From Lumbricus terrestris (taxonomy: Eukaryota; Annelida; Clitellata; Crassiclitellata; Lumbricidae), in NCBI GenBank assembly GCA_949752735.1, contig OX457042.1, positions 25,786,612 to 25,850,611 of the forward strand: DNA of 64,000 bases, in the 5' to 3' direction. The position numbers and the translations under genes were made by a program. The notes below the pieces were generated by a model. It did no database searches and was not told the DNA's origin. It saw nothing but the letters and a program-made list of their open reading frames with translations. Position 1 is the stretch's first letter; every line of letters starts with the position of its first letter. Positions 11,539 to 23,529 of the stretch are shown here, piece after piece.

Positions 11539-12050
11539 CAGGGCTTTTTTAAAATGTGCAGTTGTACACAAAATGTGCAGTTCTAAATGAATTTGTGCAG
11601 TTGTAGAAGCACTTATGTACAGTAAAAACTAGCAGAAAAGGCAATTGTCCTCCGATTGGAAGTAATTTACCATGGAGAATGGGAAAGGAAAGAAGGGGTT
11701 GTGCAGTTCAAGGCCGTAGCCAGAATTTTATTTCAGGGGGTGTTTTCCCGACATTTTCTTTTGGGTGAAATTTCCTAACGACCTTTCTTAGTCATTGTCT
11801 GTTTTTCTTACCGTTTTTGGATCGTAATACGTTCACAGATGTGCCAAAAAACACAATATTTTCCGCGAGTTTAGACAATTTTCTGCTAAAAGTTACATTA
11901 TCCACAGTATTTATTTCTCACATCATGTGCTAGTCAACGCATTACCAGATTTTTACATTATTTCATTTCGGGAGGTGTTCAAACACCCAAAACACCCCTC
12001 CCTAGCTACGGCCTTGGTGCAGTTCTGAAAATTCCTTTAAAACAGCCCTG
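11539..12050 (+). mobile_element. hAT-like element with CAGGGCT ends, hosting a nested MITE
   Basis: Ends CAGGGCT and AGCCCTG form inverted repeats. TTCGTAAT flanks exactly at 11531-11538 and 12051-12058. Without the nested element (11709-12016) and its duplicated 8-mer it is ~196 bp. The reverse-orientation relative at 21816-22067 lacks the nested element, and a fragment lies at 3716-3795. Confidence 0.9.
11709..12016 (+). mobile_element. hAT-like MITE, type A, nested
   Basis: Ends CAAGGCCGTAGCCAG and CTAGCTACGGCCTTG match the copy at 7800-8073. Exact 8-bp duplications GTGCAGTT lie at 11701-11708 and 12017-12024. The uninterrupted paralogue at 21842-21849 carries a single AACTGCAC, the complement of that target. 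The core is diverged (GACCTTTCTTAGTC). Confidence 0.95.
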
Positions 12051-12243
12051 TTCGTAATAATAATAGGAGTGTAAATCGAGAAGTATAGTTTCACCGTGGT
12101 AAATTAATTATCAATCTCGTCTATCATGGCCATTAAGACCCGATTTTCAGAGGTGCCAAAATTCATTGTCAGTTAAATGTTATATTCGTAATAATAACAG
12201 GAGTGTAAATCGAGACGGTAGAGGGCGTCGTGGAGCCACACTG

Positions 12244-12438
12244 TTACTGTCGGCAGACGATCACTGGACAGTGCGAGTGATGAACGACGTAATCGCTGAC
12301 GCTGCCGAGGATTGTCCGACGCACCTTGCCGAGACCTCTGGTGCCGAGCACGATCATTGCAACGTCCTCCTCCTCAGCGATCTTGCAGATGACTTCGCCC
12401 GGTTTGCAGCTGCCCTCCGTTCGGATCTTACCAGAAAC
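12244..12438 (-). CDS. Universal stress protein, exon 4 (C-terminal, stop at 12244-12246)
   Basis: The exon opens after an ATATAG acceptor and encodes the last 64 residues. It reads through [20 protein letters not shown], then [15 protein letters not shown], and ends [23 protein letters not shown]. The GxxG-x9-G(S) nucleotide-binding signature of ATP-binding UspA-type proteins is complete (G-T-R-G, nine residues, G-S). Phase 0 joins exactly to exon 3. The plus-strand open frame over these bases is a shadow. Confidence 0.9.
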   Translation of the reverse strand, partial: VSGKIRTEGSCKPGEVICKIAEEEDVAMIVLGTRGLGKVRRTILGSVSDYVVHHSHCPVIVCRQ

Positions 12439-15400
12439 CTATATACCGGATGAACGTTGAATGTCGTTAGAAGAGTTGGCAGTTCTATTTCGGTTATGAT
12501 TAATTTTGATCTAATCATTGAATCAAATCCGATCTGATCAAGTAATCTAATCTCATCGTGAAACCAATCCAACAGAGTTCTATCCAATCTGATCTAATTC
12601 CCTTTAGTCTGTTATGGTATATTCTCTGTTCTGACCTGTTCTATTCTGTTCTGATCCATTATATTCTGTTCTGATCCATTCTATTATGGTCTGTTCTATT
12701 CTGTTCTGATCTGATCTGTTCTATTCTTGTATGATCTGTTCTATTCTGTTCTTATCTGTTCTATTGTGATCTGTTCTATTCTTGTATGATCTGTTCTGTT
12801 CTATTCTACTCTGTTCTATTCTGTTCTGATCTGTTCTATTCTATTCTGGTATGCTCTATTTTGCTTGCTCTATTCGCATCCGTTCTATTCTATTTCCCTG
12901 TGGTCTGCATGTATTCTGTTCGGACGGCTCACATAAGTATGGTCGCTATAGTAATGTAGGCCTACAAGTTCTATAATAGATCAATAACTATCGGTCATTT
13001 CAAGTGAAACCAAAATAAGAAATCGTAGTCTGTAAGGGAAGTCCAATTAATTCACGCATTCATTCATCAATTAATTGATTCATTCATTCATTGATCATTG
13101 ATTCATTAATTCATGGATCATTGATCATTGATTCACTGATTCATTAATTCATCCATTCATTACCAGAATTTGGGTAGCGCCCATTCAATGGGACTACACA
13201 GAGGCGCTCCCAGCGTCCAGTCTGTCAAGGGAAACAGAACGAAGTAATTAAAACCCCACCTATAATTCTCGTCAAGCATTCGTAAAAGCACAGTCTGCGA
13301 ACGCTCCTAAGAACTTCAAAGGCGCAGGGAACACACAGCTGTTTAAACTACTCAGAAGCACTGAAACGAATCATTTGACTGAAGAGCGTACACGACAGCA
13401 GTAATCAAATAACTCAAGTGACTGGAGGACAGTGTTTTCGTTACAGATCACACAGCACAACAGCAACTTCGCATCACGTCTGGTCTCACACTCCAAACGC
13501 ACAGTAATTATTAATTACTAGCTGTACCCGGCCACGCGTTGCTGTGGCTGAAAAGACTGTCCAACTTCATACGTCCCCTCCCATTTCCCCTTCCCCTCCC
13601 TCTCCCCTCCCCTCCCCTCCCCTCCCCTCCCCTCCCCTCCCCTCCCCTCCCCTCCCCTCCCCTCCCCTCCCCTCCCCTCCCCTCTCCTCCCCTCCCCTCC
13701 CCTCTCCTCCCCTCCCCTCCCCTCCCCCTTTCTTCCCTTCCCCTCCCCTCCCCTGTAGCCACTGTAGAAAGACGCGCGGAAAACGGCAGCAAAATGGACG
13801 ATTTTGTAAAAACCGACAGTTACATATAAATTTGCGCTATAGAAGACGGCCGGATACGTCTATCGAATGGAATTAAAAGTTATGTTTTTTGGTCGTAAAG
13901 ATTGCGCTTTTTCCCAAAAGGCATATACAAACTCGCTCATGTTCGAATGGAACGTTTTGCGAGTTTTTTTAAAACAATCGGTCAAGAACTTTCCGAGATC
14001 CTTCATGTCGAACGGTAACGTTTTACATTTTTATTTATATAGATTACTAGCTGGGGTACCCGGCGTTGCCCGGGAAATTTAGGATACGACCCGTTCCGGC
14101 CACAACCCCAGCACACCACACCCCACCACAGTCCGACCTCCACCGGTACACCACTTGAGAAATTTTGTTTTTCGGGAGAAACCCCCCAAATTACCCTCTC
14201 CTCATCCCCGCCCCACAACACGCCACCACTAATTCCGACCTCCACCAGTACGCCACACGCGAAATTTTGGTTTTCGAAAAATTTTGGGCTGGGGAAATTT
14301 CCCCCAAAATTTTCGGGGGTAAAATTTCCCCCCCCCCCAGTACGCCACCTGTGAAATTTTGGTTTTCGGAAAATTTGTTGGGAAAAAAATTCTACCCCCA
14401 AAATTTCCCCACCTCTCTTTCACCCCCCCCCCCACAACACGCGATTATTAACTCCGATATCCACCGGTACGCCACCCGTAAAATTCGGGTTTAGGAAAAT
14501 TAGGGGAAATTTAACCCCCAAATTTTCCCCCACCCCACTTTCACCCCCCCCCCCACAACACGCGACCACTAACTCCGATTTCCACCGGTACGCCACCCGT
14601 GAAATTTGGTTTTCGGAAAATTTGGGGGGAGGAAATTTTACCCCCCAAATTTCCCAACCACCCCTCTTTCACCCTCCCCCCACAACACGCGAGCACTAAC
14701 TCCGATTTTCACCGGTATGCCACCCGTGAAATTTTTGTTTTCGGAAAATTTAGGGGGGAATCTCCCCCAAATTTTCCCATTACCCCTCTCCCTCCCCCAC
14801 AACACGCCACCACTAACTCTGATCTCGACCGGTACGCCACTCGTGAAATTTTGGTTTTCGGTAAATTTGGGGGGGGAAATTTTCCCACAAAATTTCCCCC
14901 ACCCCTCTTTCATCCCCCCCTTACAACGCGCGAACACTAACTCCGATTTCCACCGGTACGCCACCCGGGAAATTCGGTTTTCGGGAAAAAATTTGGGGGG
15001 GAAATTTAACCCCCCAAATTTCCCCCCCACCCCTCTTTCACCCCCCCCCACAACACGCGACGACTAACTCCGATTTCCACTGGTACACCACCCGTGAAAT
15101 TTTGGTTTTCGGGGGGAAAAAATTCCCCCCCAAAACCCGTCCCCCACCCTGGCCCTCTACCCACCACCCCACCCCCTTCGCCCCCCACCACCCACCCATT
15201 CACCCAACTCCACCCTCAACTTCCACCCCCCCTCCCCACCACCGATCTCCACCGGTACCCGACCTGTGAAACTTGCAAAAGCGCTGTTCTCTAAACGCTG
15301 TCGAACAGCTGCTTTTATACGTAGGCCTATTACGTATGAGACCCGAAAGAAAAGTGCTGTTATAAGCTTGAAAGGGCAGAGTCCAACAGGGAAAATGAGG

Positions 15401-16731
15401 GTTTTTTGGTCCCCACTCTGGCCCCCATGGTGGCAGAGATTTGCGAACCCCTCTGTTACGCGTCCGATGCCAAGACGGACACAGTAGTGAAGGTTTGGAG
15501 TGAAAAGCTCAAAAACTGTGGAAATGCATTCCGGTTAAACAGACAGACAGACAGACAGACAGAATCTTCTCTTTATTTATATAGATTTGCCACCATGCAT
15601 TGCAAACAGCATTGCCAACAGTTCTTCCGGCAATCTCTGTTTTACGACACCATTGCCATAGCAGAAATGATTAGCGTCACCCTCCTCTTTAATCAAGGCT
15701 TTGGACTGGCACGACCATAGAACGCTAGTGCCTGGTTGCCCATTTGCAGAGCAAACACAGGAAACTTCAAAGGTAAGAAACAAGAAGCAGGTGTGAAAAT
15801 CGATGGTTAGAGAAACACGCATACAGTATAAGCACCGACCCGGTCGTCATACTCCTAGTCATAATCATCATTATAACAGACACCACCACCATAATTGTCG
15901 CCATAACTTTCGTCATCATTATCATAATCATCATTAACATCGTCGTCGTCATTACCACCATTATTATTATTGTAACTTTTATTATCATCATCATCAGCAG
16001 CAGCATCATTATCAGCATGAGCATCATCATCATCATCACCTTCGCCAATTCCACCACCACCACCACCGCCGCCGCCAATACCAAAATCACCACCAGAATC
16101 ACCATATCCACCACCACCCACCCCTACCACCAGCTACCACTAACCACCGTCACCACTACCACCCAATATACCACTACAGCCAACCGCCCTACCACCACCG
16201 TCACCACCGCCATCGTCACCACCGCTACCGCGACCACCACCACCAGCATCACCAGCATTACCATATCCACCACTACCATACGCTACCACCAACCACCACT
16301 ATCGCCGAACACCACCACCACCACCACACCGCAGACACCACACCACCCCATCACCCACTGCCACCAACCGCCACTACCTCCGGTACCACCAACACCACTG
16401 ACAACAACTCCACCAACACCAACACCAACACTACCACCAACATCACACTACCACCAACAGCCACCACCACCATCACCACCAACACCAACACCTCCAGCAC
16501 CACCACCGCCATCATCATGAATGTCATTGTGCAGACGCGAATGATGGTCAGATTTACTCCATTCTCGAGGATCTTCGTTTGGAACTTCTCTTCAAGTTCT
16601 TTCACCTTCGCCTGCTCCTTCTTCATCGCTTCTTCGTAGGCGCTTGCGGTCAGATAAGAAGTCTCTACAGACACAAGGCAATTTCTTCATCATCTTCATG
16701 TCATCATCATCGTCGTCGTCATTATCATCAC

Positions 16732-16763
<32 letters not shown>

Positions 16764-19700
16764 ACAACAACATCATCATCACCATCAACATCATCGCCAT
16801 CATTACCATCACTATCACCATCATTGATAATACCATTCAAGTCAGCATCACTGTTATATCCATTATGATTGTTATTACTGTGCAGCTAATAGAATACCAT
16901 TAATACTATCAGCATCAATCGATGTGTAAGAAATTAAGAATCAGTCAACCCAATCGATATTTCGTTGTTATGGTCATCATCATTATCGTCGTCGTTGTCG
17001 TCATCATCATCTTTATCATCATCCAAATAATCATAATAGTGGTAATCGTAATCATCATCATCATCATTATTGCCGTTGTCGTTGTCGTCGTCGTCATTTC
17101 TATATTTATTCGTAACAGTTAGCACCTACATGACTTGTATGTTGACAGTAGCGGCGCTAGGGGCTAGGGGGCTAAGCCCCCCGCCCCACAAAAGAAAAAA
17201 AAGTCGTCAGAAATTTTGGCGGCTGAGAATGGAAAATGTCCTCCGCGGGAATTCAGCCCCCAAAACTGAAATCCTGGCCCCCACTGTATATTAACGAGGC
17301 AATTGCTGATAGTAACTGATGCTATGATTACTATAAATATACTAACTGCTCTTTTCCTTGTCGAGCAACTCAGGAACGTGCAATAGGACGAGTTCGTTCT
17401 CGGAACGATGAACCGATGACATGTACCCTGTCGAGTAAATTGCATCACACTTCAGCAATGCAATGCGATGCCTATTAAGCTTATAGTTCAACGCAATGCA
17501 AGTAATGCAATGTATTGCATTGTCTATTCTGATGCACAGTCTAAATACAATTGTAATTAGATATAAAATAGTGTAAGTCTTCCGATGTTTCGTACTGCAA
17601 GACTAGCCCTACAAAAATAGTATTATCAGAGTCCTCTATTAGTCATAGGCATGGGTATATTCTTTAGGCATAGGCATGCATGGGTATTATCGAGGCGAGG
17701 CACATGTATACCGAGTCAATAATAAGACATGCAATTTTTCAAATCTGGCATGCAGTCACCAATAATGTTGAAGACTGCTCTTTTACGCTTAACCTGAGTC
17801 GAGGCCGCCTCTGAGTATGGAACTTGAAAGAGTGCTATATACATGTAAGTTCTGATTCATTTATTGATAACCATGTTGGTTACATAAAATTGCAATTAAT
17901 TAATTAACTGACTAATTGCAATTAACAATTACTGCTAATTAGTTACAAAACCCAATCCAGAGCTGGAGAAGATACAAGATACGTGTACCTACACGAACGA
18001 GCAAGTTCGACTTATATATATAATTATATATATATATAATAATTATATATATGTATATATATATATAATCTGCTATGCATTGTAAACCTACGTATACAAT
18101 CAACTCACAATTACAATGGTTATACAAAACAAAGCCGGTTCATAGGAAGATTGATGAGCACGTGGGACAGTGCAATCCCTGCTTTTATAAACCAGCGCAT
18201 CAATCTGTCTCTGTTTCAAGGTATACATACGCTACTTAATTGCTCCATAGCTACCTTTGTTTGCCTGTCAATCAGCTGCGGTGTAGGCTACATATAATGC
18301 TATGTAGACTATAATGGTATTTTTAATATCCATAAAAATACATTATCAGTCTGTATGCGTAATATCTCTCCCGCTTCGCTTGCATTGCGTCCATCGATCC
18401 ATCATCAGGTTTCGGAACGACGGATTTTCCATAAGGGACTCCTCCATTGGACACTCTTCCTTCGCTTGTGGTGGGACTGCAGGAAAGTGCATTGCTTTGA
18501 GACTACTTAGAAATGATTTCTCAACGTCTGGCACGGAATTTGATCTATACTTACGGCCTACAACCCTACGGGTAACCAAGAAATAGTGCCGAATAATATG
18601 CCCTCTAGTGAAGTTATGCCCTCTAGTGAAGTGCATTGTCAAGAGGAATGTCTAAGATCAAACAGTGCCATAAATAGAGCGTGAAGATCAAGCACGGCGG
18701 GGCAAGGCAAGGAAAAGGAGGAGGATGGAAAGCAATGGTAAAATGGAGGACAAGGACACGGAGGAACATAGAATGGTAAAGAATAGATGTGGAATAGACC
18801 AGACGAGGAAAGGGAAGGAAAGCAATGAGAAAAAACAGAGAAGAGAGGACAGTGGGGAAAAGAAAAAGAAGGCAGGGTAAAAGAGGCAGAAAACAATGCA
18901 ATGTATAGAGTATGGGAAGGGGAGGAAGGGCATGCAAGGCAAGGGAAGGGGAGACGGTAGCTACATTCACACGGATCCTACTTATGCCTTTGTCCAAATA
19001 TTGAACAACGACCATCGATTTAAGATTCGCTAGATAGGCTTAGGTTTAATGTTAGCTAAACAATTGTCGTTCCAAAATCTCTCTAGAAGAGCAATTTGGT
19101 GACTGAGGAAAGAGAATGGTCGACACATCATAGAATTTCGTGATTCAACCAAATCATTTGCAGATGTAGCCTACAGCTGCAGTTGATGACATGCAACTCG
19201 TGAAGACAGTATAGGTTTATACTCGGCGCCGTCGGTCGGACTCGGTGCGTGATGTGTTTCGCAAATGAAGCGACTGACGTCGGAGTCGATTCGTAAATGA
19301 AGACAAACTCCGCCACTGGTTGCACTCTGTCAGTGCCAGCCAAAAGGCTGGATAAAGGAGGAGGGCGTCGCCAATGGTCTTTGTTAACACACAGTGACGT
19401 TAAACTGCAAATTCATCCATTCAAATGAAGACGGGGTCACGTGTCTTGATGACTGCCTGCAAGATGGAAGTCCACGGCACTTGACCTACAGCCAAACTAT
19501 TGCTTTCAAAGTCGGAGATGGCATCCTGACCAGGACTCGTTTTCGCAAACAAAATGAAACCCAAATCAAAGCTCCAGCACCAAAGAAAATTTCTAAAGTA
19601 GTGTTCTAATGATGCTCCGTAGTGGAAAAGTAGGGGAAGTGCTAATTTTCCAGATTTCTTGGCCTGGAAACGTAGGTCTACCGGAAACTGAACGAATCCG

Positions 19701-22700
19701 AATATCCTGGATACGATAGCCTACCATGAATAGAAAGATTTGTTCATTTCGCAACAAATGCCGGTGTCACGGGATAATCTATCTCCCGTTAAAGCTATTC
19801 GGGGGATGGAAAATACCGGCCGGGTATTATAGTATCCGAGGGAGTAAACCATTCTATTCAAATTAGTGAAAAATGCGTATACAATTGATAAATCTATGCT
19901 GTGACAAAAATTAAAAATGACTCTATGTCTTGCTTTAAGTGTCCTACGTAATGTTCATAGCAAGGCAACGCGAATTTAATGAGTGACTCTAAGTGTTCTT
20001 AAGTCTTCTAAATGCTCTAAGTGCTCTAAAACCAAAGTAAACAAAATTATCTAGCAGGAATAATCATAGCCTACATGGGCCTACCAGTTAGCGTCATTGT
20101 TCAAAACAAAGCAAACGAACGTTAGTTTGCAAAAGTAAACACACGCGGCAGTGACCTTTTCAACAACTCTTCATCTGGGGGGCGCGATTGTTAAGGGATG
20201 CTTTATTTTGTGACAACGGTACCGAAAGAAAGAAAAAATCAGAAGATTCGGTCCAATGACTAGCGCAGAGAACGTTAAAACAGTGGTTAATGAAGAAACC
20301 AGAACCACACGTACGATTGTCAATATCCAAGAGGCAGACGCTATTGAACAAATACATTACATGTAGATCGTAGTCGTAATCTCCTAATTTCTAAAGCGCC
20401 ACTCGAAAGCCAAGCGCGGGGCACCGGTTTATTCACCAGCGCTGATAAAATAATATATCCATCTTTCGTGGATGTCTCTTAGCCTCGGCAATATGCACGC
20501 AGATCTCACCCTCTTCATCGCCGTTTCATATTCGCACTGATAGTGTCTGGTCAGTGTAGGCTACTCATTGTGGCTGAGTTGCTTAGGTAGAAAGCGAGGT
20601 TGTGTAGTGGATATATGTTCGTTGCCTTGCAGCCGGAGGGTTGCAGGTTCGAATCCACCTCAAGTCGCCGCGTAGGGACCTTAGGCACGTTTTCACTCGC
20701 AATTGCTCAGTGCTTCGGCGTGGAACTTCGATGCAGTGTCCGCGCTGTAGTCGGGAGCGCCTCTGCGTAGAGAGATAGCTTGAAGGGGTGCTAAAACAAG
20801 TGCACATACAAACAAGCAAGAGAAGCAGACACTTCAAAACAATATTCTGCCCTGACGGGGGATTTGGATCTCAGACCTCGGTATTTCTATTCATGTTGGT
20901 TAGAAAAGCTGAGGATAGGCCTATCTTCTTCTTCTTCTTTTCCGTGCTCTGCCCTTAGGCAGGTTCGAATGTTTGACGTCTCCATTCTTCTCTGTTCTGC
21001 GCTTTCATTTTCATCTTCTGATAGCCATCTTTCATCATCCAGTCTAACAGTCTTTGTCTTGGTCTGCCTCTCGTTCTTTTTCCATCCATTTTCCCCTCTA
21101 TGATTGTTCGCAGCATCGAGTCTCCTCTGAGTGTGTGCCCGATCCATCTTCTTTGTCTTTCTCTAATTGTGTGTATCATCGCTCTCTTTTCTCCGACTCT
21201 TCTCAATACCTCCTCATTGCTGATATGATCCCTCCAGCTGATTCTTTCTATCCTTCTCCATAACCACATTTCAAATGCTTCAATTCTCTTGATGTCTTCC
21301 ATTCGCATAGTCCATGTCTCTGATCCATATAACATCACACTCCATACTAAGGTTTTTATCATTTTCTTTTTCAGCTCCTTAGGCCTATAGGCATATAGAT
21401 AGGCCTATAGGCATAATTATATACGTGGCGCTTTACGGGTCATTGGAATCGTTCACGCGTTCTGCTGAAGCTTTTTAAAACTATTAACATATGTCAATGT
21501 ATAATGCGACCTCAACGGCGCCGTTATTTTCAGGCCTACCACCCTTCAACAGAAACAGAGCATAACAGAAATGGCATCCGTCGTATCCTAGAGCGGGGAA
21601 ATTGGTGCAAATAATCTTTGAGAGTCTTGGACAAAAATATTATACCAGATAGCATCAATTCCATCAGCTACTATTCAGCTAGCATTTGCTTTATCCATTC
21701 GTTCATTCATTCATTCGTTTTAGGAGGATTCATATAGCGCCCCTTCACGGCGACTAGTCTGAAACGCTCCCGACCCAAGTGCAGCTAAGGACAGTTTCGA
21801 GATGTGCATATAGAACAGGGCTGTTTTTAAGGAATTTTTAGAACTGCACAACCCGTTCTTTCCTTTCCCACCCTCCATGGTAAATTACTTCCAATCGGAG
21901 GAAAATGACCTTTTTTGCATTTTAACTGTACAAAAGTGCTTCTGCAATTGCACAAATCCATTTAGAACTGCACATTTTTGTGTACAACTGCACATTAAAA
22001 AAGCTCTGAATACGAATATAACAGTTAACTGGCAATGTTCTGATTTTTGGCACCTCTGAAAACCCTGGCATAGAAAGAATAAAAGTGGACTCTGGGGAAA
22101 AAGAATAGGGCATGGCACCAAAGCGAAGGGTCAACCACCGAGAATACACGGTTCTACTTGGTGGCTGGACCGGCAAAAGGGACGATGAGAACACCCTGGT
22201 TGGTAGAATGAAGAGAGTGACAACCCGGTTAATAATAGGCCTACTATAATAAGCCCAACAATTTGTTATTTTGCTGAACTCGTTGTAGGCAGCTACGGTG
22301 CATGTGCCACCTGTCCTAAGTGCCACTTATAAAATTTAATAATAAAATTTAGGAGCCTAGAACGCCAACCACGTGCACCAGACTACCATCAGCTCTTCCG
22401 AAGCCCATAAATCTAGATTATTAAAAAGGCCACGTGCGCATAAATATATTTTCCAATTTGAAATGAACGTTTATCAATCGCTAATAATGTTTTACTGCAT
22501 CGTAAAATCTATGATAGATCCTGTACTTTTTTATTCACAAAACACTTACACAAACATTCAGGTGAAATTTCAGATAGAAAACTGTAGGTCGACCATTGAT
22601 TAATGATAATATAATTGGTCTGCTCTATATATTTTCCTACATAAATTTTCTTATCAGCTGAAGAAGGTAAAATACGCATTTAGTCGTATCTAATTGCGTC

Positions 22701-23051
22701 TCCGTTTTATTACTGCGCCAGTCACTATACCGTTAATATTGAATTTATTTTCCTATCTGACGGTAAACGTCAATTTAAATTGGCGTTTAAGTATGCGCCA
22801 TATTTCTTTGGCGTCTGCGGTATTCCTCCTAGTCTGTTGCTTATGCCTATTATACCCTATATATACATATAGGCCTATATATAGAGAGAGTAAAAGGTCT
22901 ATATTATAGGCTATATTTATAGAGTATATACATATACATGTATATGTAGGTATATAGATATATGTATAATATGTATAGGCCTACATACATTTATATATAT
23001 ATATATAATTTATATATATAATTTATATATATATATATATATAGGGATATG

Positions 23052-23143
<92 letters not shown>

Positions 23144-23453
23144 TCTCTCTCTCTCTCTCCCTCTCTCTCTCTGTCTGTCTATTTGACCTGTCGTCATTCT
23201 GTCTGCCTGTCAATCCCTCTGTATGCTGCTACCTGTCTGCCTTTGTATTCAAGCCTGAAAGTCGTTCCAATCCTCTCCGGGTTGACGTTCCACACCTAGA
23301 TACCTAATGGTTATCATATCTATAGCACAAAAGTAGCCTAAGTCTAGCATCGCGGCTGTCGTCTTCACAAAGATCCGCCCTCCCTCCATCCATCCTTCCA
23401 TCCTCCCTCCCTCCCTCCCTCCCATATATACCTCTCTCTGTCTGTGTGTGTGT

Positions 23454-23529
<76 letters not shown>

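Larger units (their letters stand above)
11426..12213 (+). repeat. 134-bp tandem duplication, first copy interrupted
   Basis: A unit starting GAAGTATAGTTTCACC and ending GTGTAAATCGA occurs twice. Unit 2 is intact at 12080-12213. Unit 1 is 11426-11538 plus 12059-12079, split by a hAT-like element and its duplicated target. Unit 2 therefore shows the uninterrupted target site (TTCGTAAT at 12185-12192). The second unit lies ~30 bases from the universal stress protein stop codon, so the pair may be in that gene's 3' UTR. Confidence 0.88.

Noticed and set aside
12166..12453. 95-residue plus-strand frame
   Set aside because: Shadow of universal stress protein exon 4, which is GC-rich and on the minus strand.
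14003..15294. Overlapping frames with repeated [14 protein letters not shown] segments; also a CRISPR-like look
   Set aside because: A ~120-bp satellite with nearly identical monomers and no distinct spacers in a eukaryotic genome; the protein periodicity follows the DNA monomer.
16592..16840. Acidic Asp-run frames near 16-17 kb
   Set aside because: (CAT)n trinucleotide repeats; only the 16537-16664 exon has real protein signal.
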